Of a stretch of 22,716 nt of DNA, positions 1-9,390 are shown one piece after another. Each line of letters starts with the position of its first letter. The stretch's first letter is position 1. The stretch comes from Coptodactyla brooksi. Lineage: Eukaryota > Arthropoda > Insecta > Coleoptera > Scarabaeidae. The position numbers were made by a program, and so were the translations under genes. Location: contig JAWQRM010000432.1 of NCBI GenBank assembly GCA_033557675.1, positions 1-22,716 of the forward strand. The letters run 5' to 3'. The notes below the pieces were generated by a model. The model worked only from the letters and a program-made list of their open reading frames with translations. It was not told the DNA's origin and made no database searches.

Positions 1-159
1 TAGGTCAGGAGAATGGTTAGTTGCCTTGTTCTATACAACCCTGAAAGTCCTTAGATAATTTTACACTGCCAGTTACTTCTGGATTTAAATTTCATAAATC
101 AACCGTTGCTTCCCAGACATGTTTTTTCACCTCCATCTGCCTCCTTATGATTATTAAAA

Positions 160-800
160 ATCGAAGTTCAACAGAGTTATTTTTTAAATATTTGTTAAGT
201 ATCAGTGGTATCGTCCAATTGCATTGTAAATGTTTGGCATTCTTTAAGCCTAGTGAGAGGTTGCTCGAATTGATCGTTGCTAATTTCAGAAGTTCTATTA
301 TGATAAAGGGTATGATAAAGGGATTTTCGTAATTTCATCACTATATTTATTTCCGTGAAGTATTTCTGTCATTTTAATAGCAGCAGGTAATACAAGATCT
401 TTTCAAATGGCGTGTGGCTTTTTATTTTTAGCAATCAGACATGAAGCTTCGTATGACGCAAGTAACTACTTTCGTTAACAGTCATAATTTTCTCAAAATA
501 TTGTTTAACATTATATGAAGCTTGTAACAGTCGTTCGAAATATCCTTTTTAATTTTGTTGGTTTCACACTCTCCACGCCCAAAACGTTATTGCAAATTAA
601 ACAAAATGGTTGTTCATTATTACCACAGTTGTCGAAAGCAAAGCCGAACTGAAGAAACGCCTCATCATAATTTCTTTTTGCTCCTTAGAAGCGTTCTTCT
701 CATTACTAGATTCTGCTTGAGGAGACCTTTCATCACAGCAATCTGCGCCATTACCTTTTTCATTCAAGTTCTACCATTTATCCTATGGGTAAAAAATATT
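160..800 (-). pseudogene. hAT-like (ZBED/SCAND3-type) transposase remnant, N-terminal part
   Basis: Reading the - strand with several frameshifts gives a run of hAT/ZBED hallmarks. They include FGFAFDNCGNNEQPFCLICN around 640-580 (a BED zinc finger start), KPTKLKR near 550, EQ-type helix NVKQYFEKIM near 510, AKNKKPHTPFEK-like sequence near 430-400, and QLDDTTD near 200. Their order matches the BED finger plus the start of the catalytic domain of Buster-group hAT transposases and the host ZBED5/SCAND3 genes. Stops and frameshifts show it is dead. The rest of the catalytic domain is not visible. Family assignment is from recognisable motifs, not a search. Confidence 0.55.
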
Positions 801-839
801 TTTATCCTAAAACTAAAATATAAAATAAAATAACGTCTC

Positions 840-1500
840 TAGTAGTAAGTATTCGAATAAATACCAATCCTCAGTCGATTAAAGCGATACAATACAATAT
901 TGTATAAACCCCATAATGTGTAAAACGAAGCAAGGAAGAAAAAGCTTAATTTCCATGTGACACCTCAATAAGTACAAATTGTTTCTTTGGGAAAAGCTAC
1001 TATTTATTAATATTTTGTTTGATTTTGAAAATAGGGTCCCACAAAGTAACGCTCCCCCAATTAATTATTGAAGATGTGTATAAGGATAAAATCTTAAGTA
1101 AATGTCGCATATTGTATAGTTACGCATTTTTTACTATCATATTTGAAAAAGTGCAGATTTGTGATCTCGTAGTCACTAGAACTAACAAACATCTTAATCA
1201 CAACAACAGTGTTTTGAATCTCGACACATGTTTCGGTTTATCTAATAAACCTTCTTCAGGAGAATGAAAGCAGAAACTCTGTGGATGACTTACATACCTA
1301 ACCCTTATCCTAATTGTTTTTTAATACTGTTCGAACTGGTTACAATAATTGGGTTTTAATTACTTTGTCCTTTTTTACCTACCAGGTCAAAAAGTATTGA
1401 TAGAGGCATAGGGCCAAGGCCATTATTAAATATTTTATTTTTATTTTTAAAAATGTATATGTTTTCTGCTGCCTCAAGTTAATTGTTAACATTAACTTGT
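840..1500. other. Gene-free AT-rich stretch
   Basis: Only an 82-codon + strand frame (1019-1267) with no recognisable motif, compositionally like chance. Nothing else supported. Confidence 0.5.
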
Positions 1501-1589
1501 TTATCATAGGGGTGTCTAACGGATTATTTAGGTTTGTCTTTACCTAATTAATATTACAAAGAAAACTTTGTTGAAAAATTTGTTAACAA

Positions 1590-2310
1590 AATTCCTCTTG
1601 CACGTTTTTATTTGGTGGAATAGAACTTTTTTTATGCGCGCAATGAAAATATCGTATCTGATAAATAACCACCTTAAGCATTAATACAAAAAAAGACACA
1701 TTTAACATTTTTAATTACTTTCTCCAATGTTTCGGCCGATATTTGAGCGATTTCGTGACGAATGTTGTTCTTCAGATTATTCAGGATTCTTTGATATAAA
1801 GTTCACATAAGCTTTGCTTTTCAAACATTCCCACGAAAAGAAATCTAACGTCAAATCAGGTGAACGTGGGGGCCATGAAATGTCATAATTTTTAGCTATG
1901 ATTAGATTTTCGAATATTTCAAGCAATACATACACAGGCTATGGTTGACTGTGCTTCAAGAGTCAATGGAGTGGCCAAGTCACTTTTCTATGATAAAGAG
2001 GTTGTTGATTTCAGATAACGTGAAATGAGCTTCATTGCTTACTATGATTTTTTGAAAGAAATCTGGCTCTGTTCTGATGCGTTTCACCGTGCTTTTTAAG
2101 TAATCTAAATGCTTTGCAATGGCAAATGGCAGCAATTGGAAGCAGTTGCAAATCATGCCTCATAATTGGTCTTAAAGATGTTCGAGACAAATTTAATTGC
2201 GAAGCACAACAAGTCACCAATTGTAACTCACAAACTGTCCTCGAAATTCGTGTTGGTTTGGTGCTCTCCATGACAAATTTTATATGTTTATAGTTTACGA
2301 AAAACACCGC
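1590..2310 (-). pseudogene. IS630/Tc1-mariner superfamily transposase remnant
   Basis: On the - strand the fragment begins with MESTKPTRISRTVCELQLVT followed by LNLSRTSLRPIMRHDLQLLP (helix-turn-helix region, 2275-2140). It then shifts frame to EPDFFQKIIVSNEAHFTLS (2075-2015), the place of the first catalytic Asp block (usually DEAHF; here NEAHF). Next comes WPPRSPDLTLDFFSWECLKS (1880-1800), the third acidic block, and IRHEIAQISAETLEKVIKNV (about 1770-1700). This order is that of the insect DDE_3-type transposases with an added N-terminal HTH. The middle, with the second Asp, is lost, and frameshifts are frequent. Flanks near 1507 (gGGGTGTC) and 2355 (reverse complement CAGGGTTA) may be worn terminal repeats, which is weak evidence. 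Confidence 0.6.
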
Positions 2311-2359
2311 TTGAATGAAACTTTCGATATGGTTATTAATTATCGCTAACCCTGTATAA

Positions 2360-2825
2360 ATTACCTTATGGCCGAGAACCGTTTCAAGCTAAATAAAATG
2401 TAACTCAAAGCCAAGCATCCTCAGCAGCTATGAAGAACTTCTTAATTGCTTACTCACAACCAATTAGAAGGCAGCTAAGTGTTACTCTACCTTACCCCCA
2501 CCCCCTTGGTTATATAATTCCTAACCGCACAGCGCTCCCCACCCCCGTGTTTAGTCTAAGTATAGATGTTCTAATTGCTAACCCTTTACAAATTGCCAAC
2601 CCTTCCAACACTCAAAGCCCTTGTCTCGGCTCTGTTAAAAATAAAAATGTCCCCGATTTCGTTAGTTTTAACTTCTAACATTGAGCAGCTTATTCATATA
2701 CTTTTTTTTCTGTTAAATCTTAAAGCACTTTAAGCTTTCCTTCATATCGCAATATTGGAAAGTCAATCTACTCATTCACTCTATAAAAAAATAATTCTTT
2801 TTAAATTCTTATCTTATTTTACAAA
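2360..2825. other. No supported feature
   Basis: Contains a locally C-rich patch (2495-2545, runs of ccccacccc) inside an unconvincing 82-codon frame. No homology recognised. Confidence 0.5.
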
Positions 2826-2829
2826 GAAA

Positions 2830-3572
2830 TATTGGGTTGTTCGCAAAGTAATTTCGTTTTCTTTTGCAGCAGAGACGTTAGCTGTATTTTAACCAGCCAA
2901 CTTCCTTCTAAACGGTGTATACATTATATATTATGACAACTGACATGGGAAAGTTTATGTGTGAAAATATTTTGTTCGGTTCTATGCAATTGTTTTCTTT
3001 TTCTGTCTTACGAAATATGGAGAATCAAAAACAGCATTTTTGGCACATTTTGTTTTTTATTAAATGGACAAATTGCATGATTTTTTTGAAATACCACGAT
3101 CAATTTTAAAGTGTACCATCAACTGGACAAAATGCATGATTCACTCAAACAGCAAAGGCCAGAATTCATCAATACAAAAGGTATAGTGTTCCACCAAGAT
3201 AATGCGAGACTGCATACCAGTTCGGTAACTCGCCAAAAGCTTTTACAATCTGGATGGGATGTACTACCATACCTATTATATTTTTTAGATCTGGCACCTT
3301 CCGATTATTACTTGTTTCGGTCTCTTCAAATTTTTTTGGAAGGCAAAACCTTTACTTCAAATGAAGCCGTCAAAAATGACTTGTATCAGTTTTTTTGCCA
3401 GCAAGGATCAGAAGTTTTATGAGGGTGGAATCATGCTATTGCCAGAAAGATTGTAAAAGGTGTTGTACCAAAATGATGAATATGTAATTATATAAAATAT
3501 TTATACTCTCTAAGAAAAGTGCCTTTCATTTTCACCAAAGAAAAACGAATTTACTTTCCGAACAACCTAATA
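2830..3572 (+). mobile_element. mariner deletion derivative with both TIRs and TA target duplications
   Basis: Terminal inverted repeats lie at 2832-2861 (starting ttgggttgttcgcaaagtaa) and 3541-3570, whose complement starts ttaggttgttcggaaagtaa. They differ at only a few positions. TA dinucleotides flank both (2830-2831 and 3571-3572). The 739-base element is shorter than the roughly 1.3 kb of full mariners. A transposase start at 3017 (MENQKQHFWHILFF) jumps directly to the C-terminal catalytic part at 3111-3422, which has FHQDNARLHTSS and LDLAPSDYYLF with mariner-type Asp spacing. The first catalytic Asp is deleted. A short duplicated stretch (3063-3084 and 3121-3142) marks the deletion region. 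It is non-autonomous. Confidence 0.9.
3111..3460 (+). pseudogene. mariner transposase, C-terminal catalytic fragment
   Basis: This open stretch of 103 codons carries KGIVFHQDNARLHTS (second catalytic Asp in QDN) and DLAPSDYYLFRSL (third Asp in SDY), followed by LEGKTFTSNEAVKNDL and a premature TGA. After the stop the frame continues recognisably (GWNHAIARKIVKGV) to the usual C-terminus. It is the D,D34D mariner type, inactive because the N-terminal DNA-binding region and first Asp are missing. It lies inside the deletion derivative between the two terminal repeats. Confidence 0.85.
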
Positions 3573-3624
3573 ATCTTGTTATTCAATGAAAGCAAAATAA
3601 ATGTTTGATAAAAAAAATGGAAAC

Positions 3625-3835
3625 TACATGTGACTCAACCTAATATTATTCGATGTGATGTCTGCAACAGAATTCTTCACGCAAGTTGCTCTGATTTGAC
3701 CACAGCAGAGCTGAAATGTCTTGGAGTTGCATCAGAGCTCTCGTCGAAGGATTAAATATGTTTGCACAGAATGTGAATCTAGTGTTGACTGGTCAACATG
3801 GATTCATGATTGGATAAACAACAATTTCTAATCTT
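3625..3835 (+). pseudogene. PHD/CxxC zinc-finger fragment, probably from a retroelement ORF
   Basis: The + strand encodes RCDVCNRILHASCSDLTTAE, then LKCLGVASELSSKD and a stop. One frame away it continues RRIKYVCTECESSVDWST. The spacing CxxC...HxxC...CxxC with ADLTTAEL-like helix resembles the PHD-like finger seen in ORF1 or gag-like proteins of insect non-LTR retroelements. One frameshift separates the two halves. The element to which it belongs cannot be followed further. A fragment of a host PHD protein is less likely given the setting. Confidence 0.4.
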
Positions 3836-4025
3836 GCTACTTCATTGGAATATCTATGTGACACATTAAAGACATTAATACAATAAGTCATCATTTTCTT
3901 GTAAAGTATGTGAGTTTGGGACCTTTTGATGTGTTAATTAATTAATTAAGGTGACAATTGCTTGTATTTATCTGTTAATAAGTTGACTAGTAGAGTAGTA
4001 CTGGTTATGTCAAACTAATTTATTT

Positions 4026-4190
4026 TTACCTGGAAAATCCATGTTGCTATATATCTTAAAGAATTGAGGAATATATTGCCACATCCGCTCGCCACAAGTT
4101 CGATTAGGCCTCTTTTTCCTTAATGTGTTTGCCAATGAATTGCTATTATTGCTTTCTTGGCCCACATTGGCTGATGACTTAAAACTGATA
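4026..4190 (-). other. Unrecognised open segment with splice-like ends
   Basis: On the - strand an open frame reads ANVGQESNNSNSLANTLRKK, then RPNRTCGERMWQYIPQFFKI and ends NMDFPG at a good donor (CAG|GTAAAA). Upstream AG acceptors lie after a short pyrimidine-poor stretch. The local base composition is less AT-rich than the flanks. I recognise no family. It could be an exon of an unknown gene, a scrap of an unrecognised transposon, or chance. Confidence 0.2.
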
Positions 4191-4576
4191 TGTTGACAAT
4201 AAGAAATGAGATGGATGTGGAAGTATTGCAGGACAATTTGAACATTATGGTTCATTAGTGCAGAGGTAATAACCTTAACTCATTTAGCCCCATTGTACCC
4301 ATTTGAGTAGACTTCTTCGATTTTTCTTCGATAATTGCTGTCCCTTTAAATGAATACAAATCAAAACTAGTTTTATACTATATCGGCACTGACAGCATGA
4401 TAATTCATGACCATTCATGGTTCTTGTGGAAATTCATAACCATATTTGGAACATATTGCTTCATACGAAAACATTTTCACGAAATTATGTTCGATGAGCT
4501 GCTGGAAAAACCATTGACAAGGTTAAATCCAATGTTGGAGATCAGCTTGTGTCAGAATTTGTACATACCTAAAGCT

Positions 4577-4672
4577 AATTCGTTAATGGTTACCACTTAA
4601 ACAAGAAATTAATTGCTGTGGTGTAAAGCAGTTAATTTTTTGTTTTGGTTGAGTGGTAACCATTGACGAATT
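4577..4672. repeat. Foldback hairpin (MITE-like)
   Basis: The left arm 4577-4617 (starting aattcgttaatggttaccac) is matched by the reverse complement of 4627-4672 (starting aattcgtcaatggttaccac). The arms differ by a few substitutions and a 5-base indel, with a 9-base loop. No coding capacity or clear target duplication was found. It resembles a small foldback/MITE remnant. Confidence 0.6.
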
Positions 4673-4679
4673 TGTTACG

Positions 4680-5208
4680 ACACCTAAGGTTTCAAATCCA
4701 CAATTCACTACCTAAATATTCACTACCTTTTTCTTATACTATTACCAGCGTTAATATAAGTTGACCACCATTAATCATTTATCATACTGTCCCTTTAATT
4801 CAAGTATTCGAATTAGCTAAGGTGATGTACTGAACTTCTGTAAGGGTGAAATTTATTTTGAAGTTTGTTTTGATATCTCCCATAAAACATTGTAGAAAGA
4901 GTTTAGAATAAACCTGCTGCATATTATTGACAAGGAAAAGAAATGTTATTTGGAGTTAGAGTTAGTCATAAACTAGAGTTAGTTATATAAAGTTTATTTC
5001 TGCTTTATACAGCAATGGGGAAAATAGATTTACAGAAACATACCAAAATTACTGTTTTTATAGATATCAGATTATGAAAAATAGAACATCAGGTTACATT
5101 CGAAAAGATCAAAATTGATAGTTGATGCTATTGCTCTATTTATTTGATGTAATATTCCTTTGCATACTGTTCTGGTAGATAACTACTATTCAGATATGAT
5201 CTTTATAG
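4680..5208. other. Intron of the SCCPDH-like gene, no further feature
   Basis: AT-rich with no open frame of note. It ends at the acceptor before 5209. No upstream SCCPDH exon was found in 1-5208, so the transposon remnants there probably all lie in its intron or 5' flank. Confidence 0.5.
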
Positions 5209-5625
5209 TATCCGAAAATATTTACCTGTGGAGTGATAAGCGACGAAGGTCCTAGTGATGAAAGACAGGAGGCAACATTACTACATTTGAAGTTACGTGG
5301 CAAAGGTTGGCCTGAAAAATTGAACGATCCAATGCTTCAACCTGATTCTCTTCCGAATAAGGAAATAGTGGCAGAAGTGTCTGGCAAGAATCCAGGATAT
5401 GGCATTACTTGTGCAGCATTTGCTCTATCTGCGATAATGATCCTTACAGAATCTGATAAAATTCCAGATAAGTATGAGATTTGTATAGTTAATATTTAAT
5501 AAAGCTCCTGTGCATTTTTTTTTAGGGGAGGCTGCTATTCACCTGGCATCGCATTTGCAAAGACATCAATTATCGAAAAATTACAAGAAAACGGAGTCAA
5601 GTTTGAAATAATTTCTAAAACTTAA
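5209..5625 (+). CDS. SCCPDH: Saccharopine dehydrogenase-like oxidoreductase, last two exons
   Basis: Exon 5209-5471 follows acceptor ..ctttatag and reads YPKIFTCGVISDEGPSDERQ, then KLRGKGWPEKL and EVSGKNPGYGITCAAFALSA. It ends at a GTATGA donor within codon AAG (phase 2). Exon 5526-5625, after ..ttttttttag, gives GGCYSPGIAFAKTSIIEKLQ, then NGVKFEIISKT and TAA. This is the C-terminal quarter of the SCCPDH family (NAD(P)-binding oxidoreductases of uncertain substrate, found on lipid droplets in mammals): the GPS, NPGYG, PG-A-F and GV-F-V/I motifs fall in family order and spacing. The N-terminal Rossmann part is not in this window. The coding is intact, so the gene is probably functional, with an upstream intron longer than 5 kb. 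Confidence 0.85.
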
Positions 5626-6000
5626 TTATTTATCGTTGTTATATGGTGGTGTTATGGGATTTGTATTGGAATAGTTAAATATATTGTATTATTATTCAAG
5701 TTCTTTTACCAACAAGGTGGTTGTTTTAGGGTGCCTTCCTACATAGGCTGATGACATTTGTAATACACAAATTTGATTTTAGATTCTAATTAATGATACT
5801 CTGCTGCCAAGTTACTAGTACTATATTCCAACATTAGGGGTAATGTAAATAATCCCTAAAAAGTTGCACTTTATTATAAAAAAAAACTAATGAATTACTC
5901 CTTATTTAAAAATAGATTATATTCATAAATAATAAAATGGTGTACCAATAATTATAACCTCAAATTTAAATTCATATATAGTGATGATGACATTATGCCA
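5626..6000. other. 3' flank of the SCCPDH-like gene
   Basis: AT-rich sequence without open frames, holding the candidate polyadenylation signal at 5931. A CTGATGA at 5749 has a possible stem after it but no second hammerhead box. Confidence 0.5.
5931..5936 (+). terminator. Candidate polyadenylation signal for the SCCPDH-like gene
   Basis: AATAAA about 305 bases after the TAA at 5623-5625, in otherwise AT-rich sequence without open frames. It is the first canonical hexamer noticed downstream; in AT-rich DNA it may be chance. Confidence 0.3.
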
Positions 6001-6720
6001 TCATCACCATAATCAATCTCCTGTACCCGTAGATGTGGAGGTCTTCATTTTACTTTGTATTTGGCCATTTCTAATTTTTCCACAATGTTGCGCCATTCTT
6101 CTCTGTACGCTACCTTTTCCATTGCTTGTTCCATATTGTTCTGTATCTTCCTCTTCGGTTTTTTCTATTTTCTTCATTTTCCTCCACACTTTTTTGAGTC
6201 CATTCTTAATGGGTGTCTCACTCATTCCAGGTTTCTTTCTGTTATCATATTATGCAGAGACTGCACCTTAATTTTTTTCCTGATATCATTTCTCTTCCTA
6301 TCAATTCAGGAAGTAAAGGACTTCTGGTATCTTCCTTAGATATTTAATTTCAGCTGTTTATAATCTCTCTTCTTGTTTGCTGTTTATCACCCAATTTTCT
6401 GCTACATATATAGTATTATAAACTATCATCTTTGTTTTTCTTCCTATTCGTTTATTGGATAGGATCTTCCGTACGGAGTGTGAAGAGTTGTGACCACTTG
6501 TATCCTGCTACCCATGGCATATTTATTTGTTCCCCTGTCATTTATTGTACTTCCCGAAGACTTGAATGTCTCTGCTTTATTCTTTTTACCATTATTTCTA
6601 CTCCTTTGTAAGTTTCCCTTTTATTAGATCACTTTTAAAAAATCAAATCACGTTTATTTTCTCCATATTGTCTACCAGGTTGTACTTAGCTAGCTGACAT
6701 TTTTGTCCAGATTTTCATAT
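6000..6720 (-). pseudogene. Non-LTR retrotransposon (LINE) reverse transcriptase C-terminal remnant
   Basis: Read on the - strand with frameshifts, the segment contains SNKRIGRKTKMIVYNTIYVA (about 6455-6395), then NWVINSKQEERL, AEIKYLRKIPEV, and farther on NNMEQAMEKVAYREEWRNIV (about 6140-6080). This is the thumb and C-terminal order of insect LINE polymerases, where a similar K-R-I-R-K-K/T-K..Y-T-I.P...YGSE.W block is followed by an R-R-G-R...W..A.DR..W...V tail. Upstream motifs near 6540-6480 (AMGSRIQV) may be the preceding block. There are several stops; it is a dead 5'-truncated copy. Confidence 0.55.
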
Positions 6721-6734
6721 TTGTTTCTATGTTT

Positions 6735-7200
6735 ATTGACAAGAGCAAGTTTAATCTGCATGAGTCAGACGGCAGAGCTTATGTGTGGCAGCAACCACAC
6801 AGAATTGAATACGATAAATACTCGGGCAACAGTTAAACATGAGGGTGGTTCTGTGATGGTTTGAGGCTGTATGTCCAGTGCAGATTGCAAACCTAGTACT
6901 TGATGATAAAATAGACAGATATGGTTACTTTATCATTCTAAAAGGCTACATCAAGCAGAGTGCAGAAGAACTTGGAATATTAGAAAATTTTGCATTTTAC
7001 CAAGATAATGATCCGAAGCACACTTCTGGTGTAGCAAAGATATGGCTGATACATAACTGCCCCAACTAATAACTTGGGTTGCAATAGTAAACCCCTCCTC
7101 AATCACCTGACCCCAATGTGATTGAAAACTTGTGGAACGAATTTTTCAGCTCAAGGAAACCAAGAAATGGAGAAGCATTCAGACAGTTTGACATTAAGAA
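6735..7200 (+). pseudogene. Tc1-like transposase remnant
   Basis: The + strand gives DKSKFNLHESDGRAYVWQQP (first catalytic block), then after frameshifts the GGSVMVWGCMS-like stretch near 6845. It continues with DRYGYFIILKGYIKQSAEEL and FYQDNDPKHTSGVAKIWL (second Asp, 6995-7050), and PNVIENLWNEFFQLKETKKW (7110-7170, third acidic block where Tc1 has DLNPIENLW). The order and spacing are those of Tc1 transposases. Multiple frameshifts show decay, and no terminal repeats were found. Confidence 0.8.
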
Positions 7201-7420
7201 AGTATTTTTTTTAATTATCGTATATAGCATACTTGTGCTTGTGAATGTAATGAAAGCTGTTTAACAACGCTGTCCAGTTAGTCGTTTGAACCACTATCTA
7301 TATTTGCGTATCTTCATTTATATATTTCTTAAATTTCTATTTCTTTAGCTTCTTCAGCCTCTGTTTTCAGCTGTACATTTATTTTCATTTCTGTTACAGC
7401 TATGTTGTTCTTCCTCTAAT

Positions 7421-7455
<35 letters not shown>

Positions 7456-7545
7456 ATATTTTAGTCTTAGGAGACATTATATAGGTATAATGTTATGTTG
7501 TTCCTTCATACCACTGTTTTCCAACGTTAAGTCTTTTACCCAATC
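7200..7545. other. No supported gene; microsatellite only
   Basis: AT-rich, with only the (TA)n(TG)n run at 7419-7457. Confidence 0.5.
7419..7457. repeat. Compound (TA)n(TG)n microsatellite
   Basis: About 23 bases of alternating TA followed by about 14 bases of alternating TG. Simple sequence repeat with no coding relation. Confidence 0.9.
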
Positions 7546-7581
7546 GTGATATTTTTGGTTTTCAAAAACCAAAAATATCAC
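7546..7581. repeat. Perfect 17-bp inverted repeat
   Basis: Arms 7546-7562 (gtgatatttttggtttt) and 7565-7581 are perfect complements with a two-base loop. No flanking open frame. It may be the core of a small foldback element. Confidence 0.85.
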
Positions 7582-7734
7582 TAATCTCTAGGTTTGAACA
7601 GCAGAAATGGAAAAATGGCACATCATGATAGAACAATAAAAAAATCGGAAAGGAATTTCTCTATTGTGGGTCGACATGAAAAAAAGTCTGTATCACACTG
7701 AATTCTTTTACGCAAATTTTACAATTTTATTGTC

Positions 7735-8170
7735 TTTGATATCGGAACAACCAACCAAAGCTGGCTTTAAATTGTTCTAGTCCCATCTGTTTAGGTAGTC
7801 TTTTAGCAGCAGTTTCAGTTTCTGTTCTGAGAAAGCTAGCTATTCCAACAGCTAGCTCAGATGAACAAAGCTGAGAAAATCTTTTGTAGACTGCATCCTC
7901 CATCGTAATAAAAATATGTATACACACACATTTAACTTTGCTTTTCTTTTTCTATAATACATTGCACTTAAGAACAAAGTTACGTAAGCCACTTTTCGCC
8001 TTTTTATATCAGACACGTTTTCTTTTACCATTTCGTACTCGGCACAACTGCTAGACACTGAAATTTCTTTCTCAAGCTTCTCTATCACTAACAGTTTATC
8101 ATGAAGACTAAGAGATTTACATTTACGTTTCTGTTTTTCACTAGGCTTACTTAATAACAGATGACAAATA
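7735..8170 (-). pseudogene. CENP-B/Tigger (pogo)-type DNA-binding domain fragment
   Basis: On the - strand, SEKQKRKCKSLSLHDKLLVI, EKLEKEISVSSSCAEYEMVK and ENVSDIKRRK (8140-7990) match the CENPB-type helix-turn-helix (K-R-K...L...K..VI..LE.G.S...A..Y.V.K.T..DI...K). One frame away, TMEDAVYKRFSQLCSSELAV, KRLPKQMGLEQFKASFGWLF (7910-7745) matches the second DNA-binding domain (DAVYKWF...A..LA..MG...F.AS.GWL..F). It then runs into a stop. No DDE catalytic part follows, so this is a truncated Tigger/jerky-like copy rather than a working gene. Confidence 0.65.
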
Positions 8171-8179
8171 CTGTACAAA

Positions 8180-8689
8180 GCAGAATAAGTTGCTTAGAAA
8201 TGTAAAACTTGTGACAAAAATATATATCCTTTATTGTTAACTTCTTAATATTTTATATTTTTTTAAACTGTCATTTTTTAAACTTGTATAAAAATAAAAT
8301 AATTGATGTAATGTCATTATGACAAATCTAATTTCGTAGCTGCATGGATCAACATCCTAAACCCATAAAAAGAAAACTAATTCAATTTAAAATATCCCCA
8401 ACCACCAAGCATGTGAAAAATGGGATAAACATATTCCATTTTTACAACCTATCGTTATTTAAATATGACGGGAATTGGTTGTGTAATTTTAAAAATAATC
8501 TGGTTTAGGTGTATTAATAAAAATTTAATGGGTAATTAAATGTTAAAAACATAAGAATCATATGAATTTTATTATATATAAAACGTAAACTAGAGAAAGA
8601 AGGCAAAATATATAAACTAGAGTATAGGTAAACCTATGAAATTGAAAACTTCTTATTATACTTAAAATGCACTTTTTATTTTCTTAAAA
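8180..8689. other. Laminin 3' UTR and flank
   Basis: Immediately after the laminin stop on the - strand. Very AT-rich with no open frame. AATAAA hexamers on the - strand occur at 8680, 8573 and 8235. Confidence 0.5.
8675..8680 (-). terminator. Candidate polyadenylation signal AATAAA just after the laminin stop
   Basis: AATAAA on the - strand, about 10 bases after the TAG stop. Another AATAAA is at 8573-8568. Either could serve; so short a 3' UTR from the first is less usual, so the second is at least as likely. Confidence 0.35.
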
Positions 8690-9390
8690 CTAGTTAATTG
8701 GACAAGTACCAATAGTAATATCCCCAACTTTCATATTTGGTGCTATAATTGTTGGCTGATCGTTAATTTCCACATTTCTCATGCATCCATAGTAGGGTTT
8801 ACGAGTTACTATACCCCTGGCTTTTGATAGTAAGCGGTGGCTTCCAAGGAATAGAACGCCTCCCGTGTCAGTAGATGTAGCACGATGATCACCAACACCA
8901 GGTTCAGTAAACGTTTTGTCAACAGATAATGTGACTACACTCTTAGACTTAACAGCTGCAAATAGAATTCATAGAATAAAAATCTTGTAATGTTATTTAT
9001 GCAAGCCAGCAACGTACCTTGAATAGAGTGCCACTTTCCATCACACAAATAATGTCTGCTATCTGGTTCGAAGGATGTGGTAATGGGTCCCTTACCATTT
9101 TCCACCGTGAACCGTAGAACACCATTCACCATTTCGAGCACTAAAAAGTCTTTTCTACCATGCACCGCCACTAGCAGTCCTGTGACGTTTCTAGGCTTTA
9201 TATCCATTTTAATTTCAATTTCCGTGCCAACTTTGAACTTATTCTTTAGAGCAACATAACCACCTTGGAAGAAGGTTCCTTCCTCGACACCATCCGCACA
9301 AACATCTATGTCATGTTTATCGGGTTTCTCCATTGATTTACCATTCATTTCAAAGTTCCTCAAACAACCTTGGAAATTTTCATCAATTTT
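8690..9390 (-). CDS. LanA: Laminin alpha end of LG4 and LG5 domain with stop (exons 9390-9018 and 8955-8690)
   Basis: The 373-base exon closes LG4 (FQGCLRNFEMNG...DVCADG) and opens LG5 (FFQGGYVALKNKFKVGTEIE, TGLLVAVHGRKDFLVLEMVN, DGKWHSIQG). The last exon contains GGVLFLGSHRLLSKARGIV and YYGCMRNVEINDQPT and ends ITIGTCPIN followed by TAG at 8692-8690. A C-terminal GTCP followed by only a few residues is the usual end of laminin alpha chains. GCM and GTC form the LG5 disulfide. The separating intron is 62 bases, phase 1. Confidence 0.93.

Noticed and set aside
4397..4600. 67-codon + strand frame upstream of the SCCPDH-like exons as a missing exon
   Set aside because: The translation has none of the family's motifs (Rossmann glycines, VDISGE-like, GRSLL) and no clear splice sites.
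5745..5790. CTGATGA followed by a 6-bp stem, resembling a hammerhead
   Set aside because: No GAAA box or cleavage triplet follows in the right place; judged chance.
6013..6225. 70-codon Lys/Glu-rich frame starting MSETPIKNGLKKVWRKMKKI
   Set aside because: Part of the decayed LINE polymerase tail read in one of its frames, not an independent small gene.
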